Source: Sediminicola sp040566555 (GTDB lineage Bacteria; Bacteroidota; Bacteroidia; Flavobacteriales; Flavobacteriaceae). From it: a stretch of 64,000 nucleotides of DNA. How positions within the stretch are numbered: position 1 is the stretch's first letter; each line of letters opens with the position of its first letter. The position numbers and the translations under genes were made by a program. This document shows positions 27,677-36,899 of this stretch, in pieces. The DNA lies in assembly GCF_040566555.1 (NCBI RefSeq), contig NZ_JBEWYP010000005.1:124001-188000 (forward strand), read 5' to 3'. The notes beneath the pieces were generated by a model. It had not been told where the DNA came from. It searched no databases and saw nothing but the letters and a program-made list of their open reading frames with translations.

Positions 27677-27931
27677 ATGATAAATACTGAATTAGTCAGA
27701 AAAAAGATAAGAGCATTTATAATATTAAATATTTTTATTTGGACGATCAACATAACGCTACTGATACTCTCTATCTATCATTATTATCTAAACAACTATA
27801 ACCTAAACATGGATATTTACTTCATGATATTATTAGTATTGAATATCCTTTCGTTTTACTTGACCTATAAAATTGCAGACAAACTCCAATTTCTAAAATA
27901 TCAATTCAACCATTTTACCAACCTAAATTAA
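27677..27931 (+). CDS. Small two-helix membrane protein
   Basis: An 84-residue protein with two hydrophobic spans (about 12-34 and 46-66) and a short polar C-terminus. It has no recognisable family. It is 5 nt upstream of the zinc-ribbon/glycine-zipper gene on the same strand, so the two and the GYF gene after them probably form a small operon. Confidence 0.55.
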   Translation: MINTELVRKKIRAFIILNIFIWTINITLLILSIYHYYLNNYNLNMDIYFMILLVLNILSFYLTYKIADKLQFLKYQFNHFTNLN

Positions 27932-27936
27932 CCCTT

Positions 27937-28245
27937 ATGTACAAAGACTTATTTGAAAATTCCAAACCTGAAAAAGTATATGTTCATTGCCCTAGTTGTG
28001 GCTATGGTTTTACACATAAGAAAAAATTTAGCGGTAAGATTACTGGTGGTAGTGGAGGAGCAGCTGCCGGCGCAATGTTGGGCGCTAAAGTAGGGCTGGC
28101 CATGGGGCCTTTGGGTGCAATGGCAGGTACTATTCCTGGGGCAATACTTGGAGGAATTTTTGGTAAAGACTTAGGCAAAAAGTATGACAACCCAAGATGT
28201 CCATTATGCGCAACATCCTTCTCACTTCCAAACAATTTAAAATAA
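27937..28245 (+). CDS. Zinc ribbon split by a glycine-zipper hydrophobic segment
   Basis: A 102-residue protein with an unusual plan. The first cysteine pair CPSC lies at residues 18-21 and the second, CPLC, near 89-92. Between them is a Gly/Ala-rich stretch (GGSGGAAAGAMLGAKVGLAM and on to GGIFG), of the glycine-zipper kind that packs in membranes. The ribbon could close only if the zipper folds out as a hairpin in the membrane. It lies in a three-gene cluster with a small membrane protein and a GYF_2 protein. Function unknown. Confidence 0.65.
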   Translation: MYKDLFENSKPEKVYVHCPSCGYGFTHKKKFSGKITGGSGGAAAGAMLGAKVGLAMGPLGAMAGTIPGAILGGIFGKDLGKKYDNPRCPLCATSFSLPNNLK

Positions 28246-28264
28246 AATTTTAACCCAACTTGAT

Positions 28265-28882
28265 ATGAAAACCTACTTATCTGAAATAGTACCAAAAATC
28301 CAGCATTTTTCAAAAAAATTAAATGATCTGACAGTATTACAGCATCAGAATTGGGTATCCATAAGTGAAATCAACGAACAAAAAATTGTATATATATTTA
28401 GAAAAAATGGGCAGTTGTTGATCTCTGAAAATGGATTGATTACCAAGGCCGTGTATGAATACATAAATTCTGAAACTTTGATGATTGATTATAATGACAA
28501 ATCAATGCTCCTAAAACATGGCTTTTTAGATGAAGACGTAATGGCACTAAAAATAGATGGTAACGATGGCTTCGCATTCTTTGTTAATGAAACGAATTCA
28601 ACCCACGAACTGAATACGATTGAAGACACAAATAAATTTTTAATTACTAAATATCTGAATGAATTACAAGAAGTAAAAAATAAAGAACTAGAAAATAAAA
28701 AGTTTTACTATTTGGACAAAAATACACTCGAGGAACATGGCCCTTATTCTTTCAAGAAAATTCAAATTAAGCTAAGACAACAAAAGGTGAGTAGATCATT
28801 TTATGTTAGAGAAACTTGGCAACCAGATTATTCAGGTAAGAGAAGAATAGAGGATTTAATCACTGCATTTAATGATATTTAG
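28265..28882 (+). CDS. GYF_2-domain protein
   Basis: A 205-residue protein. Residues 1-145 have no known motif. The C-terminus (about 150-203) resembles the GYF_2 module: FYYLDKNTLEEHGPYSFKKI with the GPYS core and later the aromatic ETWQPDYSG. Such modules bind peptide tails and are common in Bacteroidota proteins linked to membrane partners. It follows the glycine-zipper gene by 19 nt. The N-terminal part may be a small effector or structural domain. Confidence 0.6.
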   Translation: MKTYLSEIVPKIQHFSKKLNDLTVLQHQNWVSISEINEQKIVYIFRKNGQLLISENGLITKAVYEYINSETLMIDYNDKSMLLKHGFLDEDVMALKIDGNDGFAFFVNETNSTHELNTIEDTNKFLITKYLNELQEVKNKELENKKFYYLDKNTLEEHGPYSFKKIQIKLRQQKVSRSFYVRETWQPDYSGKRRIEDLITAFNDI

Positions 28883-29107
28883 TCAATTTTATCTTGGAAC
28901 TCTTTTTATAAAATTGGTCATATTATCCCTTAATTAATTCCAATACATTTACCCATCCTTGAATAACCCAAATCCCAAACAAGTCAAAGATTAAAACAAT
29001 ATAGTCAGCCTTCCTACAATCATCTTCATAATTTTAAGCATGTAACCAATGTTACTGCACAACTGTTTTAGAATTGGTATTTTTAATACTTCAAAACAAA
29101 GACGATT

Positions 29108-30439
29108 ATGAAAGTAGAACAATTTGAATATAAGCCCTTATCACACTATTCCTATGCCCTTATCAGCGATGGGGAAATGGCCATTATAGATCCGGAGCGG
29201 AACCCCATGCAGTACTATGCTTTTGCAAAGGCCAACAATGCCAAAATAAAAGCAGTCATAGAGACGCATCCGCATGCAGATTTTGTGAGTTCGCACCTGC
29301 AGATCCACAAAGAAACCGGGGCCACCATTTACAACAGTGAGAAATTGGGGGCAGATTATCCCCACCACTCCTTTGACGAGGGCGATAGCATAAAAATTGG
29401 GAAAGCCACCCTAAATGCCATCAACACCCCTGGCCATTCCCCAGATAGTATCACCATCGTTGCCAAAGAAGGAGACAAAACCATCCTCTTTACGGGCGAC
29501 ACCCTTTTTATAGGTGATGTGGGCCGACCAGACTTACGTGAAAAAGCCGGTAAGATGAAGGCCAAACGCCAGGAGCTTGCCGAGGCCATGTACAATACCA
29601 TACAGGAAAAATTCACCCATTTGCCGGATGATGCCATCGTATATCCCGCCCATGGTGCCGGGTCGCTCTGTGGGAAGAGCATGAGCGATGCCAATAGCAG
29701 TACCCTGGGCAACGAACGGATGGGGAATTGGGCGTTTAAAAAACAGACCCAAGAAGAATTTGTAGACACCCTGCTCGATAGTCAGCCCTTTATTCCCTCC
29801 TATTTTGGGTATAACGTGGATGTGAACAAAACGGGGGCAGCAACGCTTAGAAATGCCATTGCGGGAGTGCCCTTTCAATTGGATGCCTCCGCAAAAGGAC
29901 TGATCGTGGACGTGCGGGAGGAAGCGGAATTTAAAAAAGGCCATCTCAAAGGGAGTATCAATATTCAGGCAACCTCCGAAGATTCGAAGTTCGAAACCTG
30001 GTTGGGGGCCATCGTGGCACCTGAGGAGAAATTCAGCTTGGTCATCGACAAGCCCGAGGATTTGGAACCCATGTTGCACCGGGTGGCGAAAATTGGGTAC
30101 GAAAAACAATTGCAGGGCGTCCTGACCCTTTCCAAGGAAAGTTTACTAAAAATGAAGCCCTTGGATCTGCAGGATTTCAAAAAGAACCCGGACAAGTATA
30201 CCATTGTGGACATCCGCAACCAGAGCGAGATCAACGAGGGCAAGTTTTTTGAAAAGGCCTTGGAACATCCCCTCAATGAGCTACGGGAATCGGCAAAGAA
30301 CATTCCGACCAACAAGCCTGTTGTGGTGCATTGTGCCGGTGGGTACCGCAGTGCTGCCGGGAGTAGTATTCTGGAATCCGAATTGGATGGGGTTACGGTC
30401 TTTGATTTGAGCGAGGATGTGAATGACTTTAAGAAATAA
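29108..30439 (+). CDS. MBL-fold hydrolase with two rhodanese domains (persulfide dioxygenase-like)
   Basis: A 443-residue protein. Residues 1-240 are a metallo-beta-lactamase domain with HPHADF (metal ligands), TPGHSPDS and FTGDTLFIGDVGRPDL, the set found in ETHE1-type persulfide dioxygenases. Residues 255-345 form a rhodanese fold without a catalytic Cys. Residues 350-440 form a second rhodanese with VVHCAGGYRSAAGSSI, where the Cys is the sulfur acceptor. The likely role is oxidation or transfer of persulfide sulfur. It is a single-gene unit; a palindromic repeat cluster starts 3 nt after its stop. Confidence 0.9.
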   Translation: MKVEQFEYKPLSHYSYALISDGEMAIIDPERNPMQYYAFAKANNAKIKAVIETHPHADFVSSHLQIHKETGATIYNSEKLGADYPHHSFDEGDSIKIGKATLNAINTPGHSPDSITIVAKEGDKTILFTGDTLFIGDVGRPDLREKAGKMKAKRQELAEAMYNTIQEKFTHLPDDAIVYPAHGAGSLCGKSMSDANSSTLGNERMGNWAFKKQTQEEFVDTLLDSQPFIPSYFGYNVDVNKTGAATLRNAIAGVPFQLDASAKGLIVDVREEAEFKKGHLKGSINIQATSEDSKFETWLGAIVAPEEKFSLVIDKPEDLEPMLHRVAKIGYEKQLQGVLTLSKESLLKMKPLDLQDFKKNPDKYTIVDIRNQSEINEGKFFEKALEHPLNELRESAKNIPTNKPVVVHCAGGYRSAAGSSILESELDGVTVFDLSEDVNDFKK

Positions 30440-30441
30440 TG

Positions 30442-31100
30442 GTCATTGCGAGCGTAACGGAGTGGAGCGCGGCAATCTCATGAATGGAACACGAAAAGGG
30501 CAGATTGCTTCGGCCAAAAGGCCTCGCAATGACGGCAGGGACAAGCAGATTGCTTCACTGCGTTCGCAATGACGGAAAACAACTGTCATTGCGAGCGGAC
30601 CGCAGGGGAGCGCGGCAATCTTTATGAATGGAACCTGGAAGGGACAGATTGCTTCGGCCAAAAGGCCTCGCAATGACGCAAACGAACTGTCATTGCGAGC
30701 GGAACGGAGAGGAGCGCGGCAATCTCATGATTGGAACCCGGAAGGGACAGATTGCTTCACTGCGTTCGCAATGACGGAAGCTAAATGTCATTGCGAGCGG
30801 ACCGCAGGGGAGCGCGGCAATCTTTATGAATGGGACACGAAAAGGGCAGATTGCTTCGGCTAAAAGGCCTCGCAATGACGGTAGGGAAAAGGAAAGGCAG
30901 AAAAAACTGTCATTGCGAGCGGAACGTTGTGGAGCGCGGCAATCTCATGAATGGAACACAAAAAGGACAGATTGCTTCGGCCAAAAGGCCTCGCAATGAC
31001 GGCAGGGACAAGCAGATTGCTTCACTGCGTTCGCAATGACGGAAACTAACTGTCATTGCGAGCAGAACGGAGTGGAGCGCGGCAATCTCATTAATGGAAC
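30442..31100 (+). repeat. Dispersed palindromic repeat, cluster 1 (six heads)
   Basis: Tandem-like run of a composite palindrome. Heads begin TCATTGCGAGCGGA at 30443, 30586, 30690, 30788, 30910 and 31053. Each is followed by GTGGAGCGCGGCAATCTCAT, a spacer ATGGAACnCG, and inverted tails such as AGATTGCTTCGGCCAAAAGG or AGATTGCTTCACTGCGTTCG, both ending CGCAATGACGG. Heads and tails are complementary (TCATTGCGAG/CTCGCAATGA), so transcripts would fold into hairpins. All frames across it are spurious. Confidence 0.9.
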
Positions 31101-31112
31101 TAAAAAGCAAAA

Positions 31113-31397
31113 ATGAAAGAAGGCTTTGTATACATACTCACTAACAGAAACAACACAACTCTTTACGTTGGGGTTACTTCCAATTTAATACTGCGCATAC
31201 AAGAACACAAAGAGAAGAAGGACAAAAATTCGTTTACGGCCAGATACAACCTAAGTAAGTTGGTGTATTACGAAACGTTTCAAAACATGGGTGATGCCAT
31301 AGCCAGGGAGAAACAACTAAAAAGCGGTAGCAGGGCTGACAAAATAAAATTAATAGAACGTGAGAATCCTGAGTGGAAGGATTTAAATGAAGGTTAG
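31113..31397 (+). CDS. Small GIY-YIG nuclease family protein
   Basis: A 94-residue single-domain GIY-YIG protein of the UPF0213/YhbQ size class. It shows the paired strands VYILTNRNNTTLYVGVTSNL, the catalytic-type Arg in LRIQEHKEK, and the late Glu in AREKQLKSGSRADKI. It may act as a structure-specific or single-stranded DNA nuclease. It starts 13 nt after one repeat cluster and ends 10 nt before the next, so it is embedded in the palindromic repeats. Genes of this type are often seen next to such repeats in flavobacteria (recollection, not checked). Confidence 0.85.
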   Translation: MKEGFVYILTNRNNTTLYVGVTSNLILRIQEHKEKKDKNSFTARYNLSKLVYYETFQNMGDAIAREKQLKSGSRADKIKLIERENPEWKDLNEG

Positions 31398-31407
31398 GGC
31401 AAACAAC

Positions 31408-31604
31408 AAACAGATTGCTTCACTGCGTTCGCAATGACGGTAGTTTCAAGGGTCATTGCGAGCGGAACGCAGTGGAGCGCGGCAATCTTTTAATTGGAAC
31501 CTGCAAAGGACAGATTGCTTCGGCTAAAACGCCTCGCAATGACGGCAGAGAAGAACAGATTGCTTCACTGCGTTCGCAATGACGGAAGATTTGCAATGAC
31601 GGAA
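31408..31604 (+). repeat. Dispersed palindromic repeat, cluster 2 (one head)
   Basis: Same unit as cluster 1: a tail at 31408-31440, one head at 31453, then two tails. Together with cluster 1 it brackets the GIY-YIG gene. From 31605 to 31743 there is only AT-rich spacer with a short CTTGG/CCAAG hairpin near 31684. Confidence 0.9.
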
Positions 31605-31743
31605 GTGTAGCATTTCTATTGGTTAGGACACATAAATTATGGATAACGTTCCCATTTTTGCAATAATATTTTTAAGTTAGCCTCTTGGTATTGCCAAGAA
31701 CGATAATGCAGGTAGCATTTAAAATTATATTAAATACTAAAAT

Positions 31744-32139
31744 TTGAGACCAGTTGTATTGATTATTGATGATGATATGGTATCGCAATTTTCTACAAAA
31801 TATGTGGTAAAACAATGTGAGCAAGACGCCTTGGTCTACATGAGCGATAATGGAGAGGATGCCCTACTACAACTGTCGCAGTTCATATCAAACGGTGAGG
31901 ATTTTCCGGACGTAATCTTCCTGGACCTTGTAATGCCTGGTATGGGAGGTTGGGAATTTATTGAGCGATTTCAAAAAATGCCCGGGCTGACAAAAAATAC
32001 CAAAATCTACATATTATCGGCTTTTACAAGCTCCAAGGACAGAAATAAGGCCAAAAACAATTCGTATATAGCTGGCTTTTTTGACAAGCCCATCACCAGA
32101 AATATTGTCCATTCCATCTTTCCTTCCTATACCCTTTAG
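31744..32139 (+). CDS. Stand-alone response regulator receiver protein
   Basis: A 131-residue CheY-like receiver domain with no output domain. It shows the acidic pocket IIDDD (9-11), the phosphoacceptor Asp61 in FLDLVMPGMGGWEF, a conserved Ser in YILSAF and Lys in FFDKPI. It starts at a TTG (31744), because the first beta strand VVLIIDDD begins right after it and the next ATG would remove the acidic pocket. It lies between repeat clusters with no histidine kinase nearby, so its partner is encoded elsewhere. A single-domain relay role is likely. Confidence 0.85.
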   Translation: MRPVVLIIDDDMVSQFSTKYVVKQCEQDALVYMSDNGEDALLQLSQFISNGEDFPDVIFLDLVMPGMGGWEFIERFQKMPGLTKNTKIYILSAFTSSKDRNKAKNNSYIAGFFDKPITRNIVHSIFPSYTL

Positions 32140-32142
32140 GGT

Positions 32143-32806
32143 AATGACGGCAGGGGACAAACAGATTGCTTCACTGCGTTCGCAATGACGGAATTAAACT
32201 GTCATTGCGAGCGAAATGAAATGGAGCGCGGCAATCTCATTAATGGAACACGAAAGGATCAGATTGCTTCGGCCAAAAGGCCTCGCAATGACGGTAGGGA
32301 AAAACAGATTGCTTCACTGTGTTCGCAATGACGGAATTAAACTGTCATTGCGAGCGAAATGAAATGGAGCGCGGCAATCTCATCAATGGAACCCGAATTG
32401 TACAGATTGCTTTGGCTAAAACGCCTCGCAATGACGGCAGCGAAAAACAGATTGCTTCACTGCGTTCGCAATGACGGAAGCCAACGGTCATTGCGAGCGG
32501 AATGAAATGGAGCGCGGCAATCTTACCAATGGAACCCATAAGAGACAGATTGCTTCGGCTAAAACGCCTCGCAATGACGGCAGGGACAAACAGATTGCTT
32601 CACTGCGTTCGCAATGACGGAATTAAACTGTCATTGCGAGCGGAACGAAGTGGAGCGCGGCAATCTCATCAATGGAACCAGTAATGGGCAGATTGCTTCG
32701 GCTAAAACGCCTCGCAATGACGGCAGGGAAAAGCAGATTGCTTTGGCTAAAACGCCTCGCAATGACGGCAGGAAAAAAACAGATTGCTTTACGACACTCG
32801 CAATGT
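32143..32806 (+). repeat. Dispersed palindromic repeat, cluster 3 (four heads)
   Basis: Heads at 32202, 32345, 32488 and 32631, each with inverted tails. The right end (32700-32806) is a run of three tail copies. The last tail copy (CACTCGCAATG) continues into the 3' end of the minus-strand gene at 32789. The cluster starts 3 nt after the response regulator stop. Confidence 0.9.
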
Positions 32807-33019
32807 ATTTTGGGGACTGGCCTCTTTTGGTGCTTTCAGATTAATATCCAACAGGTTCACATCCTCATCGGACACAAAATTGTAATACCCAAAAAAATCA
32901 AAGTCGTGCTTCTTCAACACTTTCATCAGGTCCTTGACCAACAGTTCACGTTCGGTATGAGAAATAGGCTTGTCGTTCTTCTTGTAGTAGAAACCGTTTA
33001 CTTTTAAATTTTTCTCCAT
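32789..33019 (-). CDS. Small hypothetical protein with repeat-derived C-terminus
   Basis: A 76-residue protein (starting at MEKNLKVNGFYYKK; an upstream ATG at 33040 would add 7 residues). It has a helical middle, ERELLVKDLMKVLKKHDFDF, and an acidic segment, FVSDEDVNLLDINL. I do not recognise it. The last residues (NTLRVS) and the stop codon are encoded by the neighbouring palindromic repeat, so the repeat has probably replaced the original end of the gene. Confidence 0.5.
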   Translation of the reverse strand: MEKNLKVNGFYYKKNDKPISHTERELLVKDLMKVLKKHDFDFFGYYNFVSDEDVNLLDINLKAPKEASPQNTLRVS

Positions 33020-33040
33020 GTGAGATTCGGGGGTTAGCAT

Positions 33041-33264
33041 GTTTATTGTCCAGCTCCTTTTGGGAGCCTTCTAGGTTAAGTTTATTCGGCTCAAAACTTT
33101 TTGGGAAGCTTTGATGCCGTTGCCAATTGAAAACGGTCAATTATGGCTCATATTGCCCTTTCACCGCGTATTTTAACGAAAAATATCCAAAAAATTTAAT
33201 CGCTTTTCTTCGTCAGATTTCTAAAAACCTGACTGTCAATTTACAACCGTCGGAACCGGGAAGG
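33041..33264. other. Spacer without gene
   Basis: AT-rich spacer upstream of the small minus-strand gene, presumably with its promoter. No conserved box or structure is obvious. It leads into repeat cluster 4. Confidence 0.4.
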
Positions 33265-33515
33265 AACAGATTGCTTCACTGCGTTCGCAATGACGTTGGG
33301 GAAACGAAAAACAGAACAAAAGGTCATTGCGAGCGGAACGAAGTGGAGCGCGGCAATCTCATCAATGTAAACCGGAAAGGGCAGATTGCTTCGGCCAAAA
33401 GGCCTCGCAATGACGGCAGGGACAAACAGATTGCTTCACTACGTTCGCAATGACGGAATTAAACTGTCATTGCGAGCGGAACGGAGTCGAGCGCGGCAAT
33501 CCCATCAATGAAACC
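33265..33515 (+). repeat. Dispersed palindromic repeat, cluster 4 (two heads)
   Basis: Tail at 33265-33295, heads at 33324 and 33467 with intervening tails. The second head is not followed by a tail and ends about 35 nt before the stop of the convergent S9 peptidase gene, where it may help terminate transcription. Confidence 0.9.
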
Positions 33516-33549
33516 GATATGACATTAATTCATGACTTCAGACCCTGAT

Positions 33550-35472
33550 TTATTCTAAATGCTTTTCCAAAAATTCTACCACTCGTACGTAGGCAGTAAT
33601 ACGGTTGTCCATCTTACGAATGCCATGGCCCTCATCAGGGAATCTCAAGTATTCCGCAATGCCACCATTATCTCGGATACCTTGAACAAACCGGTCCGAT
33701 TCTGTAATCGGATCCCGTGGGTCATTGGCCCCATGGAGTACCATTACAGGTGATTTAACCTGATCTATATATTTTATAGGGGAGATGGACTCGAAGAATT
33801 TGCGGTCTTCTGGGTCATCGATGTCCCCGTACTCCAATCGGTCACTAGCTTTGAGATAAGGTGCTGCCCCTTCCAAGGCTGTGATCCAGTCGGAAACCCC
33901 TACGAAGGCAACGCCACAACTGAAGACATCGGGTAAACGGGTCATGGCTGCCATTGTAAGGTAGCCTCCGTAAGAACCACCCATGACTGCCACCTTATTC
34001 TTATCTATTATCCCTTCTCGGGAAAGGTAGTTTACAGCGTCTTCAAGATCGTACAGTTCACTTTCCCTTTTACGCCTATCGTTCTCGCGGGCATAGGTTT
34101 TCCCATAACCCGTAGATCCCCTAAAATTAAGATCGAATACCGCGAATCCTTGAGCTACCAAGTATTGGGTTACAGCACTAAAAGTTGGCCTTGCTTGAGC
34201 TGTAGGCCCTCCATGGACAAGAAGCACCAAAGGGGTTTCCTTGTTCATTTCCTTTATTGGATATAGAAGCCCATGAATCGTGAGACTGTCACGGGATTGG
34301 AAACTATGTGCCACGGGATGTACCATCTTATCGAAATCCAAACCGGCATTATTGGAACGGGTCACGCGCCGCACTTCCTTACTTCCTGCGGTGCCTGCCC
34401 ATAGATCTCCAGGTATGTTAGGGCCAAAAACATTAGCTAATAGTGTTTTACCGTTTTCAGCCTTTCGCAGTACATAAACTCCATTGGGCCACTCGGGAGG
34501 TGTAATTTCTGATCGGTCATTCAGGTCCATGATATGGTGTTTGCTAAACCCGTTGTCATTAGCTACCCAGTGAATTATATTTTGTTTGTCGTCGTATAGT
34601 ATTTGGTCAATATCAAAATCTTCCTGAAGTATATACTCCATGTTACCGGTTTTAATATCAAAACGGGCTATACCCAGATACTCCGCATCGTTATTTGTTC
34701 GAAGAAAGAAAGAGCTCCCATCTTGCTTCCAATGGATATCAGAAAATTGGGACCTGTCCCCTTCACTAGTTATTGGACTAAGGGTAGCATCTGGAATGTT
34801 CAATAAAAATAGGTTATTCGCGTCTTCCGCTATACTCTCCACAATTACCACCATATTGCCATCAGGGGAAAAGGAAATAGGGTAATATCCCATTTTTCCC
34901 TCGTAAACTTTTTTATCTGTATTTGTACCAATATCAAAAACGTGAATATCATAATCAGTACCATTGCGCTCCGTAGTAGCATACACAAATTGGGAGCCGT
35001 CCTTTTTGAAATCCCCAAATTCCCTGAAGGCATCTGAAGGAGGCAACAATTCTTTTTCCTTCAGGCCATCTGCAGAAACTAGGTAATATCCCATGCGCTC
35101 ATTTCCCTCTTTATCTGTAGCGTATAGGATTTCCTCATGAGCGGGGCGCCATTGGTGAAAGGTTACCGAATTGCCATAAGTAAGTTGCAATGGGGCTGAC
35201 AACTGAAAAGTTTCCGTAATCCAAACCTGAGGCTCCCCTGTAAGATCTGTACGGTACGCCACATGTAATCCCTCAGGCGAAATAGAAGGAGCATAAGCAT
35301 CCTGTACATTCAGGAATCGTACAATATCCGGTTCGTTAGATCCAGCGAGGGCAACCCTGTTGGCCACCGCTACAGGGATATCAGATTCAAAGGCGTCTTT
35401 TTTTTGCTCTTGCTTTTCTTCTCCGCAGGCCATCAGTATTAGTAACAGAAAAAAATAATGTGAAAGTTTCAT
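33550..35472 (-). CDS. S9 family peptidase (prolyl oligopeptidase type), lipoprotein
   Basis: A 640-residue exported peptidase. The N-terminus is a lipoprotein signal (LLLILMACGEEK, Cys as lipid anchor), followed by a beta-propeller of about 330 residues with WD-like repeats (SPSFSPDGNMVVI type) and a C-terminal alpha/beta hydrolase. The triad is visible: Ser near 499 in GGSYGGYLTM, Asp near 583 in HGANDPRDP and His near 614 in DEGHGI. It should cleave short peptides at the cell envelope. It is a single-gene unit with a divergent neighbour 311 nt upstream. Confidence 0.92.
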   Translation of the reverse strand: MKLSHYFFLLLILMACGEEKQEQKKDAFESDIPVAVANRVALAGSNEPDIVRFLNVQDAYAPSISPEGLHVAYRTDLTGEPQVWITETFQLSAPLQLTYGNSVTFHQWRPAHEEILYATDKEGNERMGYYLVSADGLKEKELLPPSDAFREFGDFKKDGSQFVYATTERNGTDYDIHVFDIGTNTDKKVYEGKMGYYPISFSPDGNMVVIVESIAEDANNLFLLNIPDATLSPITSEGDRSQFSDIHWKQDGSSFFLRTNNDAEYLGIARFDIKTGNMEYILQEDFDIDQILYDDKQNIIHWVANDNGFSKHHIMDLNDRSEITPPEWPNGVYVLRKAENGKTLLANVFGPNIPGDLWAGTAGSKEVRRVTRSNNAGLDFDKMVHPVAHSFQSRDSLTIHGLLYPIKEMNKETPLVLLVHGGPTAQARPTFSAVTQYLVAQGFAVFDLNFRGSTGYGKTYARENDRRKRESELYDLEDAVNYLSREGIIDKNKVAVMGGSYGGYLTMAAMTRLPDVFSCGVAFVGVSDWITALEGAAPYLKASDRLEYGDIDDPEDRKFFESISPIKYIDQVKSPVMVLHGANDPRDPITESDRFVQGIRDNGGIAEYLRFPDEGHGIRKMDNRITAYVRVVEFLEKHLE

Positions 35473-35783
35473 ATTGTATTAATTTAGAAGGATGTTGAGT
35501 TTCATTGGCCAAAAAATAAGCCTTCGGAGGTGTAGAAAAGATAATACATTATTTTCTATTATGGAATGTATTTACTCAAAAAAGCCAAGGTTTGAGTGAT
35601 GGTGATGCATATATATAAATTAAATATCGAAAATGTGATTGACCAAAACTGCACTGAAATTATCTATTGACAACTCTTTAGAAATCAATACAATAGAATT
35701 TAATCTTAAAAATTACTTTTGTTTAAAGAATATAATCTATATGTTAGCGTTAAACCAACATATAAAACTTTAAAACAAAAAGC
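35473..35783. other. Divergent promoter region
   Basis: A 311-nt AT-rich spacer between the S9 peptidase (minus) and the secreted protein at 35784 (plus). TACTTTTG at 35714-35721 fits the -7 consensus TAnnTTTG for the plus-strand gene, but no TTG stands at the usual -33 distance. No repeat or RNA is visible. Confidence 0.4.
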
Positions 35784-36422
35784 ATGAAATTTTCACTTTA
35801 CCTATTATTTTTCTTTACTGTAAGCTTATCCTTTGCCCAGACCCATTTGTATGTGCACAATGATGCGGATGCCTATGTCGCCAAAACCGAATCCATGGCG
35901 ATCATCCCATTTGATGTACAAGTTAAATTACGACCAAAACAACTAAAGGATTTTACCTCTGAGCAAATCACGGAAATGGAACGTAAGGAGGGGCTTGATG
36001 TGCAAAGAGCCATGCATTCATGGTTTTTGAAGCGTAAAAAAAGAGGGTCAATGAATATCAATGTACAGTCACCTTCCAAAACTAATGCGCTCCTAAAAAA
36101 AGCAGGGGTAGACCTTACTGAATTGGATGCTTATTTGGTAAGTGAATTGGCTACAATTCTAGGTGTAGATGCCATTATCAAAGGTTCCATGGAAACTTCC
36201 AAGCCTATGTCTGATGCGGCAAATATCGCCATTGGAGTATTATTTGGTGGTTTTGGTGCTTCTAGTCAAGGAATTATCAACATGGACATTGTAAACGCTT
36301 CAGACGATGAGTTGGTAGTCAATTACAATAAGAAAGTAAAAGGTGGATTGGGTACCAATGCCGATGACATGATCAACACCCTAATGCGTAAGGTAACCAG
36401 ACGTATTCCATATACGCAATAA
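35784..36422 (+). CDS. Secreted hypothetical protein, CsgG/TolB-N-like
   Basis: A 212-residue protein with a clear signal peptide ending at SLSFAQ. The mature part begins AYVAKTESMAIIPFDVQVKL and ends with LATILGVDAIIKGSMETSK plus a Gly-rich strand (GVLFGGFGASSQG). The layout of a strand followed by a GVDAIIKGS-type segment resembles CsgG, LpoB and TolB-N proteins that bind envelope assemblies, but I cannot name a family. It is followed 65 nt later by a DUF805 gene. Confidence 0.65.
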   Translation: MKFSLYLLFFFTVSLSFAQTHLYVHNDADAYVAKTESMAIIPFDVQVKLRPKQLKDFTSEQITEMERKEGLDVQRAMHSWFLKRKKRGSMNINVQSPSKTNALLKKAGVDLTELDAYLVSELATILGVDAIIKGSMETSKPMSDAANIAIGVLFGGFGASSQGIINMDIVNASDDELVVNYNKKVKGGLGTNADDMINTLMRKVTRRIPYTQ

Positions 36423-36487
36423 TCAAAAGGTCATTTTGATCATTTAACTATCACATAGACTAAATAATAACCAACAAACCAAACCTT

Positions 36488-36841
36488 ATGTTTAAAAACC
36501 CTTTTTCCTTTGAAGGTCGTATTAGAAGAACTGAATATGGCTTGAGCTATTTGATTTACATGTTTATCTATTTCACTGCATTGACCATACTGCAATTGGG
36601 AGGGGATTATGCTGCAATGATTTTCTTTATTTGCCTTATACCATTATTATGGTTTATGTGGGCACAAGGGGCCAAAAGATGTCACGATCTCGGTAATAAT
36701 GGCTGGTATCAATTAATTCCATTTTATGTGTTTTGGCTTCTATTTGCGGATAGTAAACCTGGCACCAACGAATATGGAGATAACCCAAAACATGCCGAGG
36801 CCAACTCAAGAAATGATTATCAAGATCGATCCCTACAGTAA
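36488..36841 (+). CDS. DUF805 membrane protein
   Basis: A 117-residue inner-membrane protein of the DUF805 family: the N-terminal FSFEGRIRRTEYGLSYLIY, then three hydrophobic spans with WAQGAKRCHDLGNNGWYQLI between the second and third, and a polar tail. The family's function is unknown. A repeat cluster begins about 60 nt after the stop. Confidence 0.88.
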   Translation: MFKNPFSFEGRIRRTEYGLSYLIYMFIYFTALTILQLGGDYAAMIFFICLIPLLWFMWAQGAKRCHDLGNNGWYQLIPFYVFWLLFADSKPGTNEYGDNPKHAEANSRNDYQDRSLQ

Positions 36842-36899
36842 ACTTTTGTACAATTGAAATCTAGATAAATTTTCCCAGTATAGGTCCCATTGGAATAAA

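Noticed and set aside
30443..33453. Many short open frames inside the palindromic repeats (with protein-like MRGLLAEAICPF patterns)
   Set aside because: They are translations of the same repeat in several frames and strands and follow the repeat copy number, so they are not genes.
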